DNA from: Candidatus Binatia bacterium
GTDB lineage: Bacteria; Desulfobacterota; Binatia; UBA12015
Length of the DNA: 64,000 nucleotides
Direction of reading: 5' to 3'
Assembly: GCA_036563615.1 (NCBI GenBank)
Contig: DATCMB010000022.1
Span: 186,001 to 250,000, forward strand
The notes below the pieces were generated by a model, which saw nothing but the letters and a program-made list of their open reading frames with translations, was not told the DNA's origin and made no database searches. Made by a program: the position numbers and the translations under genes. This document shows, piece by piece, positions 49,463 to 57,885 of this stretch (positions are counted from its first letter, which is position 1; each line of letters opens with the position of its first letter).

Positions 49463-51253
49463 TCACCACTCGTGCGCCGGGTGGCTGCCGTAGAGCAGCT
49501 CGAGCCCGAGCCACACCGTGCTCGCCTCCTCGCCGGGCAGCGCGGTCGCGTGGTCGAAGTTGTACTGCAGGCGGATGCGCGCGAACTCCGACGGCTGGTA
49601 GATCAGCAGCGGCGAGAAGCGGAAGCGGTCGTCGCGCAGCGGGTCGTTCGCGCGCCCGCCGACGCTCTGCCCCGAGCCGCTCGCCCACTCGAAGCGCACG
49701 CCCGCGGACCACGGGTAGCGGAAGCCGTAGAGGAGCTGCGTGTAGAAGCCCCAGTCGCGCAGCAGCGCGCCGGGGATGGCCTCCTGCACGTGCGCGTCGT
49801 CGTGGTCGTCGTGGTCGTGCAGCGCGTGCGCGTGGCCGTGATCGTCCTCGGGGATGACCACGCCGGCGGGGATCGGCTCCGCGGTGTAGTCGCGCTTCAT
49901 CACCTCGCTCTGCCAGAGCAGGAACGGCCAGCCGCGGAAGTTGTCGGTCGGGCGCCACTTGAGCGTGAAGTCCGCGCCATAGACGAACGTGCGCGCCGAG
50001 CCGCCGGTCGAGTTCGGACCGAACAGCCCAGAGAAGCCGAGCAGCGCCGAGACCTCGTCGCCGAAGCTCCACGCCGTCGCCGAGCGGACGAGGTAGAGCA
50101 GGTCGCCGAGGTTGCGCGTCTCGGTATCGATGCCGGGGCGACCGCCGATCCCTTCGGGCGCGAGGAAGCTCGTCGTGAGCTCGCCCTCGTTGGCGTTCTG
50201 CACGCCGACGTAGAGCTCGGAGAACAGCGGCACCGGCAGCAGCCACGACAGGCGAGCGCCCGGCGAGCGCAGCCCCTCACCGCCGAACATGCGGGTGTTG
50301 ATGATCGGCTGGTCGATCCACGGCCAGGAGTGCGGGTGCGTCGGGTTGATGCGTCCGAACTCCGTCAAGTAGTAGCCGGCTCGCAGCTGCAGACCCCACG
50401 GTAGCCGTCGCGTCGTGCCGTACGCTTCCTCGAGCTCGACGCCGTCCGGCGTGAACAGGATGTAGGTGACCGCGTCGAAGTACGGGTCGACGGCGCCGAA
50501 GAAGCCGAGCTCGGCCTGCTGGAAGGTGAAGCCGCGGCGGTCCGGATCGTGCGCGCCGCCCTGCAGCGTCCGGATCTCGGCGTCGTTCGCGGTCGACCAG
50601 CCGGCGGCGACCATGAGGTCGATCGACGGCTCGAGGAGGCGCAGCGTCGCCTGGCCCGGCAACGGTCTGCTGAAGAGCGTGCCCGGCGGCGAGGAAGCCG
50701 CTGTGTGGTCGTGCGGCCCGCTCGCCCCATCGCCTGGGGCGCTGGTGCTCGGCGGCGGCGACGACGCGGCGAGCGGCGCCTGGGTCGGCTGCTCCGGGGT
50801 GGCCTGTGACGTCACCGAAGTCGCCGTCGTTGTGGTCGCTGCCCTCGTTACCGGCAGCACGCCGCGCGGCGCGCCAACGGCGCCTTGCGAGCCCGCGTGC
50901 GGCGAGCCCGCGTCCTGCTCGAGCTCGGCGATCGCGCGATCGAGCGCGCTGCGCGAGCGCGCGTCCTCATCCGCATCCGCTGCGAGCTTCGCGTCCACTC
51001 CGGGCGCCGGAGCGCGCTTCTCCTGCTGCTGCTGCTGCGCCAGCTCCGGCGCGATGCGCCGCAGCAGCTCGAGCATCTCGTCGAGCTGTCGCTGACGCTC
51101 GCGATCGCGGCGCTCGAGCTCCGCGATCTGCGCCTTCAACGCCTCGATCTCCGCGCGCTCGTCGGCTCGGGCGTTCGCGAGCGGCAGCAGCAACGCGAGC
51201 GCGAGCGACGCGCACGCGATGCGCGTCCTCTTCGTGACGTCGGTCCCCGACAT
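49463..51253 (-). CDS. Porin-like outer-membrane protein with His-rich loop
   Basis: A 596-residue exported protein with GGGAGGAT before ATG 51253. After the signal peptide come a coiled coil (IEALKAQIAELERRDRERQRQLDEMLELLRRI, as in trimeric porins) and a Thr/Pro/Ala-rich linker. From about residue 200 it is a beta-barrel (LRAGYYLTEFGRINPTHPHSWPW, YGADFTLKWRP, SAGVRFEWASGSG, FARIRLQYNFDHA, STVWLGLELLYG), ending in Trp. One loop reads DDHGHAHALHDHDDHDDAH, a probable zinc-binding stretch. It lies upstream of znuA with an 11-base gap, so it is likely the outer-membrane entry for zinc. That role is inferred. Confidence 0.85.
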   Translation of the reverse strand: MSGTDVTKRTRIACASLALALLLPLANARADERAEIEALKAQIAELERRDRERQRQLDEMLELLRRIAPELAQQQQQEKRAPAPGVDAKLAADADEDARSRSALDRAIAELEQDAGSPHAGSQGAVGAPRGVLPVTRAATTTTATSVTSQATPEQPTQAPLAASSPPPSTSAPGDGASGPHDHTAASSPPGTLFSRPLPGQATLRLLEPSIDLMVAAGWSTANDAEIRTLQGGAHDPDRRGFTFQQAELGFFGAVDPYFDAVTYILFTPDGVELEEAYGTTRRLPWGLQLRAGYYLTEFGRINPTHPHSWPWIDQPIINTRMFGGEGLRSPGARLSWLLPVPLFSELYVGVQNANEGELTTSFLAPEGIGGRPGIDTETRNLGDLLYLVRSATAWSFGDEVSALLGFSGLFGPNSTGGSARTFVYGADFTLKWRPTDNFRGWPFLLWQSEVMKRDYTAEPIPAGVVIPEDDHGHAHALHDHDDHDDAHVQEAIPGALLRDWGFYTQLLYGFRYPWSAGVRFEWASGSGQSVGGRANDPLRDDRFRFSPLLIYQPSEFARIRLQYNFDHATALPGEEASTVWLGLELLYGSHPAHEW

Positions 51254-51373
51254 CGACCCATCCTCCCGGCTCGTGGACGTGCCACGAGCCCACCAGCACG
51301 CCGTGCGGCGTGGTCGCCTGACGCCGCTCGAGCGAGCGGCGGCGTCGACGCGGCACGTGGCCGCGCCTGCTCC

Positions 51374-51745
51374 TCAGAGCGCGACGACGGGAGGGCTGCG
51401 CGGCGCGTGCCGCGCGACGAGGGAGATCCCCGCGGCAGGCGGGGGCGTGCAGGGCGTCCAGGGCCGCACCGCGTTCGGCGGCGTCGGCGTGCTGGACGGC
51501 GCGAGCAGCGCGGGGCGGTGCGAGAGGGCTTGGCAGGCCGGGCAGGGAGCGTCCGCGTGCTGCGCGCGCGCCGCGTACGCCGAGGTCTCGCCGATCGCTT
51601 CGGGGTGCTGCGCCGCGTGAACGTGCGGCAGCAGCGTCTGGCAGAGGAGCGTCAGCGCCAGGAACAGCGCCGCGCGCCAGCCGGGACGCCGCGTGCGCGC
51701 CGTCGCGGGCCTCGAGCGAAGGTTCGTGTGACGGATCGTGCTCAC
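51374..51745 (-). CDS. Small exported His/Cys protein (DUF2946-like)
   Basis: A 123-residue protein with a signal segment (ALFLALTLLCQTLLP) directly followed by HVHAAQH, then QHADAPCPACQALSHRP. The His cluster just after the hydrophobic segment and a CPxC later are the pattern of DUF2946-type envelope proteins, often found by metal genes. It lies 120 bases upstream of the porin gene on the same strand and next to the divergent ZIP gene; a metal-binding or metallochaperone role is inferred. Confidence 0.7.
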   Translation of the reverse strand: MSTIRHTNLRSRPATARTRRPGWRAALFLALTLLCQTLLPHVHAAQHPEAIGETSAYAARAQHADAPCPACQALSHRPALLAPSSTPTPPNAVRPWTPCTPPPAAGISLVARHAPRSPPVVAL

Positions 51746-51841
51746 CCCGATTGGCGCCCTCGGAACTCGCGGTCGTTACCAGCCGTGCTCCGGCGCGGCA
51801 AGCGCAACGCGCAGCGGGCGCAACAGCGACCAAAGCGTAAT

Positions 51842-51856
51842 CGCAACTCGATTGCA
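51842..51856. promoter_or_regulatory. Candidate Zur box between divergent zinc genes
   Basis: CGCAAC-TCG-ATTGCA matches the half-site pattern TGCAAC-N3-GTTGCA of the palindrome before the Fur-family gene at ten of twelve half-site positions. It lies between the minus-strand zinc operon (first gene starts at 51745) and the ZIP gene (starts at 51947), so one site could control both. Confidence 0.6.
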
Positions 51857-51946
51857 ACTACAATCGTGGGAGCGCTCCGTGAAAACGACGCGTTTGCTGC
51901 TCTTGGTGCAGGGCCCGTCGTTCCGCTACAGCAGGCGCGGCCGCTC

Positions 51947-52678
51947 ATGGAAGCCTTCCTCCTGTCGGGCGCCGCCGGAACCCTGACGCTCGGCGGCGGA
52001 CTTCTCGCGCTGCGCTTGCAAGCGTACCGCGCGTACATCTTCGCCTTCTGCGGCGGGGCGCTGATCGCGGCGGCGCTGTTCGAGATCCTGCCCGAGGCGC
52101 TCGAGCTGCTGGGCTCCGTCGAGTCGGGCTTCGACGCCGGAGACCTGCTGCTCGCCTGCGGGCTCGGCTACTTCGCGTTCTACGTCATCGACCACATCGC
52201 GCACGGCGGCCACGTCCACCACGGCGCCGCGCACGAGGACACGCACCAGGCCGGGCTGTGGGGCGCGCTCGGCCTCGGCCTGCACAGCTTCTTCGACGGC
52301 TTCGCGATCGGGCAGGGCTTCCAGGCGGGCCACAGCCTCGGCTGGGCGATCGCGCTCGGGGTGACGCTGCACAAGCTCGCCGACGGCATCAGCGTCGCCG
52401 GCATCATGCTCGGGACGCAGCACAGCCTGCGCGCGACGCGCGCGATGGTTTACCTGGTCGCGGCGGCGCCGATCGCGGGCTTCTTCGCGCAGTCGTTCGT
52501 CGCGCTCGGCAGCGCCGTGCTGGCGCTGCTGCTCGGCTGGTTCGCCGGCATCTTCGTCTACCTGGGCGCGAGCAGCCTGCTGCCCGCCGCGCACGAGACC
52601 AGCCGCTCGCGCTTGCTGATGGTCGCGACGCTCGCCGGCGCGGCGTTCATCCTCGCCGCCCAGTGGTTGTCGCATTGA
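51947..52678 (+). CDS. ZIP-family metal transporter
   Basis: A 243-residue ZIP (ZupT-type) carrier with eight likely helices. Landmarks are CGGALIAAALFEILPEAL, a His-rich loop between helices 3 and 4 (HIAHGGHVHHGAAHEDTH), helix 4 HSFFDGFAIGQGF and helix 5 HKLADGISVAGIM, which hold the His and Asp of the metal path. It takes divalent metal into the cytoplasm without ATP. ATG 51947 gives the family start. Shares its intergenic region with the znu operon. Confidence 0.94.
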   Translation: MEAFLLSGAAGTLTLGGGLLALRLQAYRAYIFAFCGGALIAAALFEILPEALELLGSVESGFDAGDLLLACGLGYFAFYVIDHIAHGGHVHHGAAHEDTHQAGLWGALGLGLHSFFDGFAIGQGFQAGHSLGWAIALGVTLHKLADGISVAGIMLGTQHSLRATRAMVYLVAAAPIAGFFAQSFVALGSAVLALLLGWFAGIFVYLGASSLLPAAHETSRSRLLMVATLAGAAFILAAQWLSH

Positions 52679-52751
52679 TGGCGAACGAGGGAAGCTCGCA
52701 CGCCGCGCACCGGGCGTGCGTTCGCCCTCTTGCCGGCGGCGACCGCGACGG

Positions 52752-53674
52752 ATGAGGAAACCGATGGGCGCCGTCACCGTCGAGCGTAGCGTGCTGTTCG
52801 CCGACATCGTCGGCAGCACGCGGCTCGTCGTCGAGCAGGGCGACGACGCAGCGCGGGTCCTGCTCGTGCGCTACGTCGACCTGCTCGCGACCACCGCACA
52901 GCAGTGCGGCGGCGAGGTCGCGAACCGGCTCGGCGACGAGGTGCTGTGCATCTTCGAGCATGCGGACGACGCCGCCGGGGCTGCCGCCGCGCTGCACGAG
53001 GCGGTCGACGCCGCGTCCGTCCAGGATCGTCTGCCACGCCCGATCCGGCTGCGCATCGGATTCCTGCACGGCCCGGTCGTGCGCTCGCGCGAGGCTGGTT
53101 CGGCGGCACGGTGCACAAGGCGGCGCGTCTCGTCGCGCTCGCGAAGGCGGGGCAGATCCTCACCACGCGCGCGACGCTCGAGCGTCTCTCGCCGCGCTGG
53201 CGTCAGGCGGCGCGCTGGTTCGACCGCCGCGTCCTGCGCGGCGACACCGCGGAGGAGGAGATCCACGAGCTGCTGTGGGACGCGAGCGTGACCTCCGTTC
53301 TCAGCGTGGGTCCGCTCGACGCCGGTGCCGACGAGCGCGTCGACGGGGTCGTGCTGACGCACGGCGAGCGCTCGGTGCGCGTCGATCTCGCGCGGCCGCG
53401 CGTCGAGCTCGGTCGCAACCCGGGCTGCGACCTGCACGTCGCGAGCGCCGCGGTGTCGCGTCTGCACGCGATCGTCGAGTGGAACCGCGGCCGCGTGCAC
53501 CTCACCGACGTCAGCACCAACGGGACGACCATCGAGCGCGCCGGCCTGCCGCCGCTTCGCGTGCACCGCGACAGCGCGCCGCTCGAGGGCGAGGGCACGC
53601 TCTGCCTCGGCAGCGCGAGCGCCGTGGGCGGCGCGTCGCGCGTGGCGTTCCGCTGCACGACGCGGGCGGCGTAG
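52752..53674 (+). pseudogene. Class III nucleotide cyclase - FHA protein, frameshifted
   Basis: Two frames together encode a cyclase followed by an FHA domain. Frame 1 (52752 on) reads VERSVLFADIVGSTRLV and [26 protein letters not shown] (cyclase metal Asp) up to GFLHGPVVRSRE. The sequel WFGGTVHKAARLVALAKAGQILTTRATLERL, which should follow directly, is in another frame. Between GAG (53091-53093) and TGG (53096) only two bases occur where three are needed, so one base is missing near 53094. The second part has an FHA domain (VELGRNPGCDLHVASAAVSRLHAIVEW...STNGTTI). It is either a broken gene or a sequencing error. Confidence 0.85.
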
Positions 53675-53738
53675 CCCGGCCGTTCGCCCGAGCGCGAACG
53701 CCCGCCCACGCGGCCACGCGCCGCGGACACGCCCGCGC

Positions 53739-54002
53739 TCAGCCGCCGCCGAGCGCCGGCACGAAGTGCACCTCGCTGTCCGCCTGCACTGCCTCGAGCA
53801 GCCCGCCGCTCACGACGTCGCCGTCGACCGACACCGCGAGCGACGGCACGAGCTCGCCGTTCTCCACGATGCGCTCCGCGAAGCCCGGATGGAGCGCGTC
53901 GATCGCCTCGACGAGCTCGCCGACCGTGCGGCCCGCGACCTCGATGCGGTCGCGCCCGCCGGTCAGCGGCCGCAGCTGCGCCGGGATGAAGACCAGCGCC
54001 AC
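53739..54002 (-). CDS. MoaD/ThiS-like sulfur carrier protein
   Basis: An 87-residue ubiquitin-fold protein (MALVFIPAQLRPLTGGRDRIEVAGRTVGELVEAIDALHPGF...ELVPSLAVSVDGDVVSGGLLEAVQADSEVHFVPALGGG) that ends in the Gly-Gly needed for thiocarboxylation. Length is typical of MoaD. GTG 54002 lies seven bases after the stop of the molybdenum hydroxylase large subunit gene, so it probably helps make or insert the cofactor of that enzyme. Confidence 0.88.
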   Translation of the reverse strand: MALVFIPAQLRPLTGGRDRIEVAGRTVGELVEAIDALHPGFAERIVENGELVPSLAVSVDGDVVSGGLLEAVQADSEVHFVPALGGG

Positions 54003-54009
54003 GCCTGCG

Positions 54010-56412
54010 TCAGCTCGCGGCCGCGATGCTCGGCGACTCCGGCGCCGTGCGCACGCCCGCCGCGCGCAGCGCCGCGAGAACGCGCGGCGGCGACATCGGC
54101 AGGCAGCGCATGCGGACGCCGGTCGCGTTCGCGATCGCGTTGGCGATTGCCGCGGGCGGCGGCACGATCGACACCTCGCCGACGCCGCGGATGCCGTAGG
54201 GGTGACGCGGGTTCGGCACCTCGACGATGATCGTCTCGATCATCGGCAGGTCGAGCGCGACCGGGATGCGGTAGTCGAGGAAGCCCGCGTTCAGGAGACG
54301 TCCCTGCTCGTCGTAGACGTACTCCTCGTTGAGCGCCCAGCCGATGCCCTGCGCGGTGCCGCCCTGCATCTGGCCCTCCACGTACGCCGGATGGATCGCG
54401 CGGCCGGCGTCCTGCACGACCGTGCAGCGCAGCACGTCGACCTTGCCGGTCTCGACGTCGACCTCGACGTCGACGATGGCCGCGGCGTAGGCCGCGCCGG
54501 TCGCCTTCTGGGCGTTGACCGTCGCGCGTCCGACCACCGGACCGCCGGTGCGCGCGAGCTGCTTCGCGATGTCGGCGACGCTGAGTGACGCGCTACCGTC
54601 GTTGCGCACCACCTGGCCGTCGACGAAGCGCACCTCGTCCGGCAAGATCTTCCAGATCGTCGCCGCGCGCTCGCAGAGCTGGCGCTTGACGTCCTGCGCC
54701 GCCTCGTAGACCGCGAGACCGGTCGCCATGGTGACGCGGCTGCCGCCGGTCACGTCGGTGTGGCCGATGGTGTCGGTGTCGGCGACCACGGGACGCACGC
54801 GCTCGACGGGCAGCCCGAGCTCCTCCGCAGTGATCATCGCGCACGAGGTGCGCGTGCCGCCGATGTCGGGCGAGCCGGTGACGAGACTCGCGGTGCCGTC
54901 GGCGTTGATGCCGATCGTCGCGCTCGATTGCAGCCCGGCGTTGAACCAGAAGCCGACCGCGACGCCGCGGCCGCGGCGCCGCGCGCTCGCGGGCGTCAGC
55001 GCGCTGCTCCAGTGCAGGTGACCGTCGCTCGCGGCGTCGCTCAGGCTCGACTGCCAGTGCGGCGAGCGTCGCGCGGCCTCGAGCACCTCGATGCAGCCGA
55101 TGCGGCGGTGGCGCGGTCCGGCCGGCGTCGGCGTGCCCTCGCGCGCGGCGTTCTTGAGCCGCAGCTCGATGGGATCGATGCCGAGCCGCTCGGCGAGCTC
55201 GTCGATCACCGACTCCGCCGCGAACGCGGCGTTGCTCGCGCCTGGCGCGCGGTAGGCCGCGGTCTTCGGCCGGTTGACGACGACGTCGTAGCCCTCGATG
55301 CGCAGCGTCTCGATGTCGTACGGCGCGAGCAGACACATCGCGCCCGCCCACACCGGCGAGCCCGGGAACGCGCCCGCTTCGTAGAGCAGCGTCGCGTCGG
55401 CGCAGGTGATCTTGCCGTCGCGGGTTGCGCCCATCTTGACGCGGATGTGCGAGCCCGAGGTCGGGCCGGTCGCGCGCAGCACCTCGGCGCGGCTCATGAC
55501 CAGCTTGACGGGGCGTCCGGCCTTGCGCGCGAGCAGGATCGCGATCGGTTCCAGGTAAATCGTCGTCTTGCCGCCGAAGCCGCCGCCGATCTCGGCCGGG
55601 ATGACGCGGATCTGCGACAACGGCATGGCGAGGATCTGCGAGCAGAAGTGGCGCACGTCGAACGCGCCCTGCGTGCTGCACCAGACCGTCGCCTGGCCGT
55701 CCGGATTGACCTGGGCGACGGCGTTGTGCGGCTCGATGTAGCCCTGATGCACCATCGAGGTGTCGAACTCGCGCTCGATCACGACGTCGGCCGCGGCGAA
55801 CGCGGCCGCGAGGTCGCCGCGCTCGAACAGCACCACGCTCGCGACGTTGGTCGGCTCGTCGCTCGGCGTCGGCAGGCCCTGCGTGCGCAGATCCTCGTGC
55901 AGGATCGGCGCGTCCTTCTTCATCGCCGCGCGGACGTCGAGCACGTGCGGCAGCACCTCGTAGCGCACGTCGATCAGCGACAGCGCCTGCTCGGCGACGT
56001 GCGGGCTCGTCGCCGCGACCGCGGCGACCGCGTGCCCGGTGTAGAGCACCTTGTCCTTGGCGAGGATGTTGTCCGACAGGTAGCGCGGGTTGACGGTGCT
56101 CTCGCCGGCTTGCTCGGTGGAGCTCGCGACGCGCGGCATGTCGGCGCCGGTGACGATCGCCTTGACGCCCGGCAGCGCGGCCGCGCGGCTCACGTCGATC
56201 GAGAGAATCCGCGCGTGCGCGTGCGGGCTGCGCAGCACCTTGCCGTGCAGCATGCCGGGCAGGTTGATGTCCGCGCCGTAGCGCGCGCGGCCGGTCACCT
56301 TGTCGATGCCGTCGTGGCGCAGCGGACGCGTGCCGACGACGCGAAACTTGCGCTCGACGTTCGCGCCGCTCGCCTCGCTGGACGTGCTCTTCCGTTCGTC
56401 GCTCGAGGACAT
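54010..56412 (-). CDS. Molybdenum hydroxylase, large (Mo-binding) subunit
   Basis: An 800-residue XDH-family (CoxL-like) subunit. Landmarks: ARYGADINLPGMLHGKVLRSPHAHARILSID, EIGGGFGGKT, CQ-type GMQ loop GQMQGGTAQGIGWAL, and C-terminal GVGEVSIVPPPAAIANAIANAT with the catalytic Glu. The active-site loop reads AAYRAPGASN, not the AYxCSFR of form I CO dehydrogenase, so it is not a typical CoxL. It hydroxylates a carbon using water; the substrate (purine, aromatic acid, nicotinate-like) is unknown. It follows the Fe-S gene by three bases. Confidence 0.94.
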   Translation of the reverse strand: MSSSDERKSTSSEASGANVERKFRVVGTRPLRHDGIDKVTGRARYGADINLPGMLHGKVLRSPHAHARILSIDVSRAAALPGVKAIVTGADMPRVASSTEQAGESTVNPRYLSDNILAKDKVLYTGHAVAAVAATSPHVAEQALSLIDVRYEVLPHVLDVRAAMKKDAPILHEDLRTQGLPTPSDEPTNVASVVLFERGDLAAAFAAADVVIEREFDTSMVHQGYIEPHNAVAQVNPDGQATVWCSTQGAFDVRHFCSQILAMPLSQIRVIPAEIGGGFGGKTTIYLEPIAILLARKAGRPVKLVMSRAEVLRATGPTSGSHIRVKMGATRDGKITCADATLLYEAGAFPGSPVWAGAMCLLAPYDIETLRIEGYDVVVNRPKTAAYRAPGASNAAFAAESVIDELAERLGIDPIELRLKNAAREGTPTPAGPRHRRIGCIEVLEAARRSPHWQSSLSDAASDGHLHWSSALTPASARRRGRGVAVGFWFNAGLQSSATIGINADGTASLVTGSPDIGGTRTSCAMITAEELGLPVERVRPVVADTDTIGHTDVTGGSRVTMATGLAVYEAAQDVKRQLCERAATIWKILPDEVRFVDGQVVRNDGSASLSVADIAKQLARTGGPVVGRATVNAQKATGAAYAAAIVDVEVDVETGKVDVLRCTVVQDAGRAIHPAYVEGQMQGGTAQGIGWALNEEYVYDEQGRLLNAGFLDYRIPVALDLPMIETIIVEVPNPRHPYGIRGVGEVSIVPPPAAIANAIANATGVRMRCLPMSPPRVLAALRAAGVRTAPESPSIAAAS

Positions 56413-56415
56413 CGC

Positions 56416-56922
56416 TCACTCCCGTTGCGCCGGCGCGGCGCTCTTCGTCTCGCGCATGGCGCGCGCCGCATCGAGCACCGCGCGCACGATCTTGTCGTAG
56501 CCGGTGCAGCGACAGAGGTTGCCCGACAGCTCGTAGCGCACCTCGCGCTCGCTCGGGTCGGGGTTGCGGTCGAGCAGCGCCTTCGCCGCGACCAGGAAGC
56601 CCGGCGTGCAGATCCCGCACTGCAGCGCCGCGTGCTCGAGGAACGCCTGCTGCAGCGGGTGCAGGCGATCGCCTTCCGCGAGACCCTCGACGGTCGTCAC
56701 CTCGCGACCCTGGGTCTCGACCGCGAGCACGAGGCACGAGCACACGACGCGCCCGTCGAGCAGCACGCTGCACGCGCCGCAGTCGCCGGTCGCGCAGCCT
56801 TCCTTGGTGCCGGTGAGATCGAGCTCGTCACGCAGCACCTCGAGCAGCGTCTGGCGCGGCTCGCACAGGAAGTCGGTTTCCTCGCCGTTCAGGATCAGGC
56901 TGACGTGCGTTCGCTGGCTCAT
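56416..56922 (-). CDS. Molybdenum hydroxylase, [2Fe-2S] subunit
   Basis: A 168-residue small subunit. A plant-type ferredoxin cluster is coordinated by GCATGDCGACSVLLDGRVVCSC, and a second cluster by QCGICTPGFLVAAKALLDRNPDPSEREVRYELSGNLCRCTGY. The start overlaps the stop of the FAD subunit gene (ATGA at 56919-56922), and three bases separate it from the large subunit gene. Order FAD - Fe-S - Mo is the usual CoxMSL layout. Confidence 0.96.
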   Translation of the reverse strand: MSQRTHVSLILNGEETDFLCEPRQTLLEVLRDELDLTGTKEGCATGDCGACSVLLDGRVVCSCLVLAVETQGREVTTVEGLAEGDRLHPLQQAFLEHAALQCGICTPGFLVAAKALLDRNPDPSEREVRYELSGNLCRCTGYDKIVRAVLDAARAMRETKSAAPAQRE

Positions 56923-57803
56923 GCAGACACCTTCGCGGCGCGCGCGCGACGCGCGGCTTCCGCCACCACCCGGCGCAGGAGGACGCCGGTCACCTCGGTC
57001 CGGTACTCGGCCGGCGCGCGCATGTCGGAGATCGGCCGCGCATGGGCGCGCGCGGCGTCGGCGGCGCGCGCCAGCGCCGCGTCGTCGAGCGTCGTGCCGA
57101 CGAGCGCCGCCGCGGCGTCGGTCGCGAGCACGGCGGTCGGCGCGACCGCACCGAGCCCGATGCGCGCCGCCGTGCAGCGTCCGTCCGCGCCGAGCGTGAC
57201 CGAGGCGCCGACGCCGACCACCGCGATGTCCATCTCGTTGCGCGGGATGAAGCGCTGGTAGCAGTCGGCGCTGCGCGGCGCGGGCGCCGGCACGCGGATC
57301 TCGACCAGGAGCTCGCCCGGCTGCAGCGCCGTTCGTCCCGGCGCGAGCAGGAAGGACTCGCAGGGGATCTCGCGCGTCCCCGACGGCCCCTGCACGACGC
57401 ACACCGCGCCGAGCGCGATCAGCGCGGGCGCCGTGTCGGCGGCGGGCGAGCCGTTGCACAGGTTGCCGGCGACGGTCGCGCGGCTCTGGATCTGCGTCGA
57501 GCCGATCAGCGCCGTCGCCTCGACCAGGCCGGGAAACGTCTCCTGCGCGCGCCGGTCCTCGGTGAGTCGCCAGCACGGCACGGCGGCGCCGACGTGCAGG
57601 TTGCCCGACGCGTCCCATTCGAGACGCGCGAGCTCGTCGATGCGCTTGACGTCGATCAGGTGCCGCGCGGGACAGGTCCCGGCGCGCAGCTGAACGAGCA
57701 GGTCGGTGCCGCCGGCGAGGACGCGCGCCTGCTCGCCGTCGGCGGCGAGCAGCGCCACCGCCTCGGGAACGGTCGTCGGCGCGGAGTAGCGGATCTCGTG
57801 CAC
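56919..57803 (-). CDS. Molybdenum hydroxylase, FAD subunit
   Basis: A 294-residue CoxM/XdhB-type subunit. FAD-binding stretches LAGGTDLLVQLRAG and ATLGSTQ-like IGSTQIQSRATVAGNLCNGSPAADTAPALIALGA are present. Start GTG 57803 with AAGGAG nine bases upstream; the long frame running further upstream is antisense to the XdhC gene. First gene of the operon, with an 82-base divergent promoter region shared with the XdhC-like gene. Confidence 0.94.
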   Translation of the reverse strand: MHEIRYSAPTTVPEAVALLAADGEQARVLAGGTDLLVQLRAGTCPARHLIDVKRIDELARLEWDASGNLHVGAAVPCWRLTEDRRAQETFPGLVEATALIGSTQIQSRATVAGNLCNGSPAADTAPALIALGAVCVVQGPSGTREIPCESFLLAPGRTALQPGELLVEIRVPAPAPRSADCYQRFIPRNEMDIAVVGVGASVTLGADGRCTAARIGLGAVAPTAVLATDAAAALVGTTLDDAALARAADAARAHARPISDMRAPAEYRTEVTGVLLRRVVAEAARRARAAKVSA

Positions 57804-57885
57804 GCGTTCGTTCTCCTTGCGGGAATCATCGATCTTAAGAGCCCGCTCGTGGTCGATGCAATCGTGACGCGGTAGACAGAGCGTG

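Noticed and set aside
54010-56412. Possible aerobic CO dehydrogenase (coxL)
   Set aside because: The active-site loop reads AAYRAPGASN and not AYxCSFR, so a form I CO dehydrogenase is unlikely.
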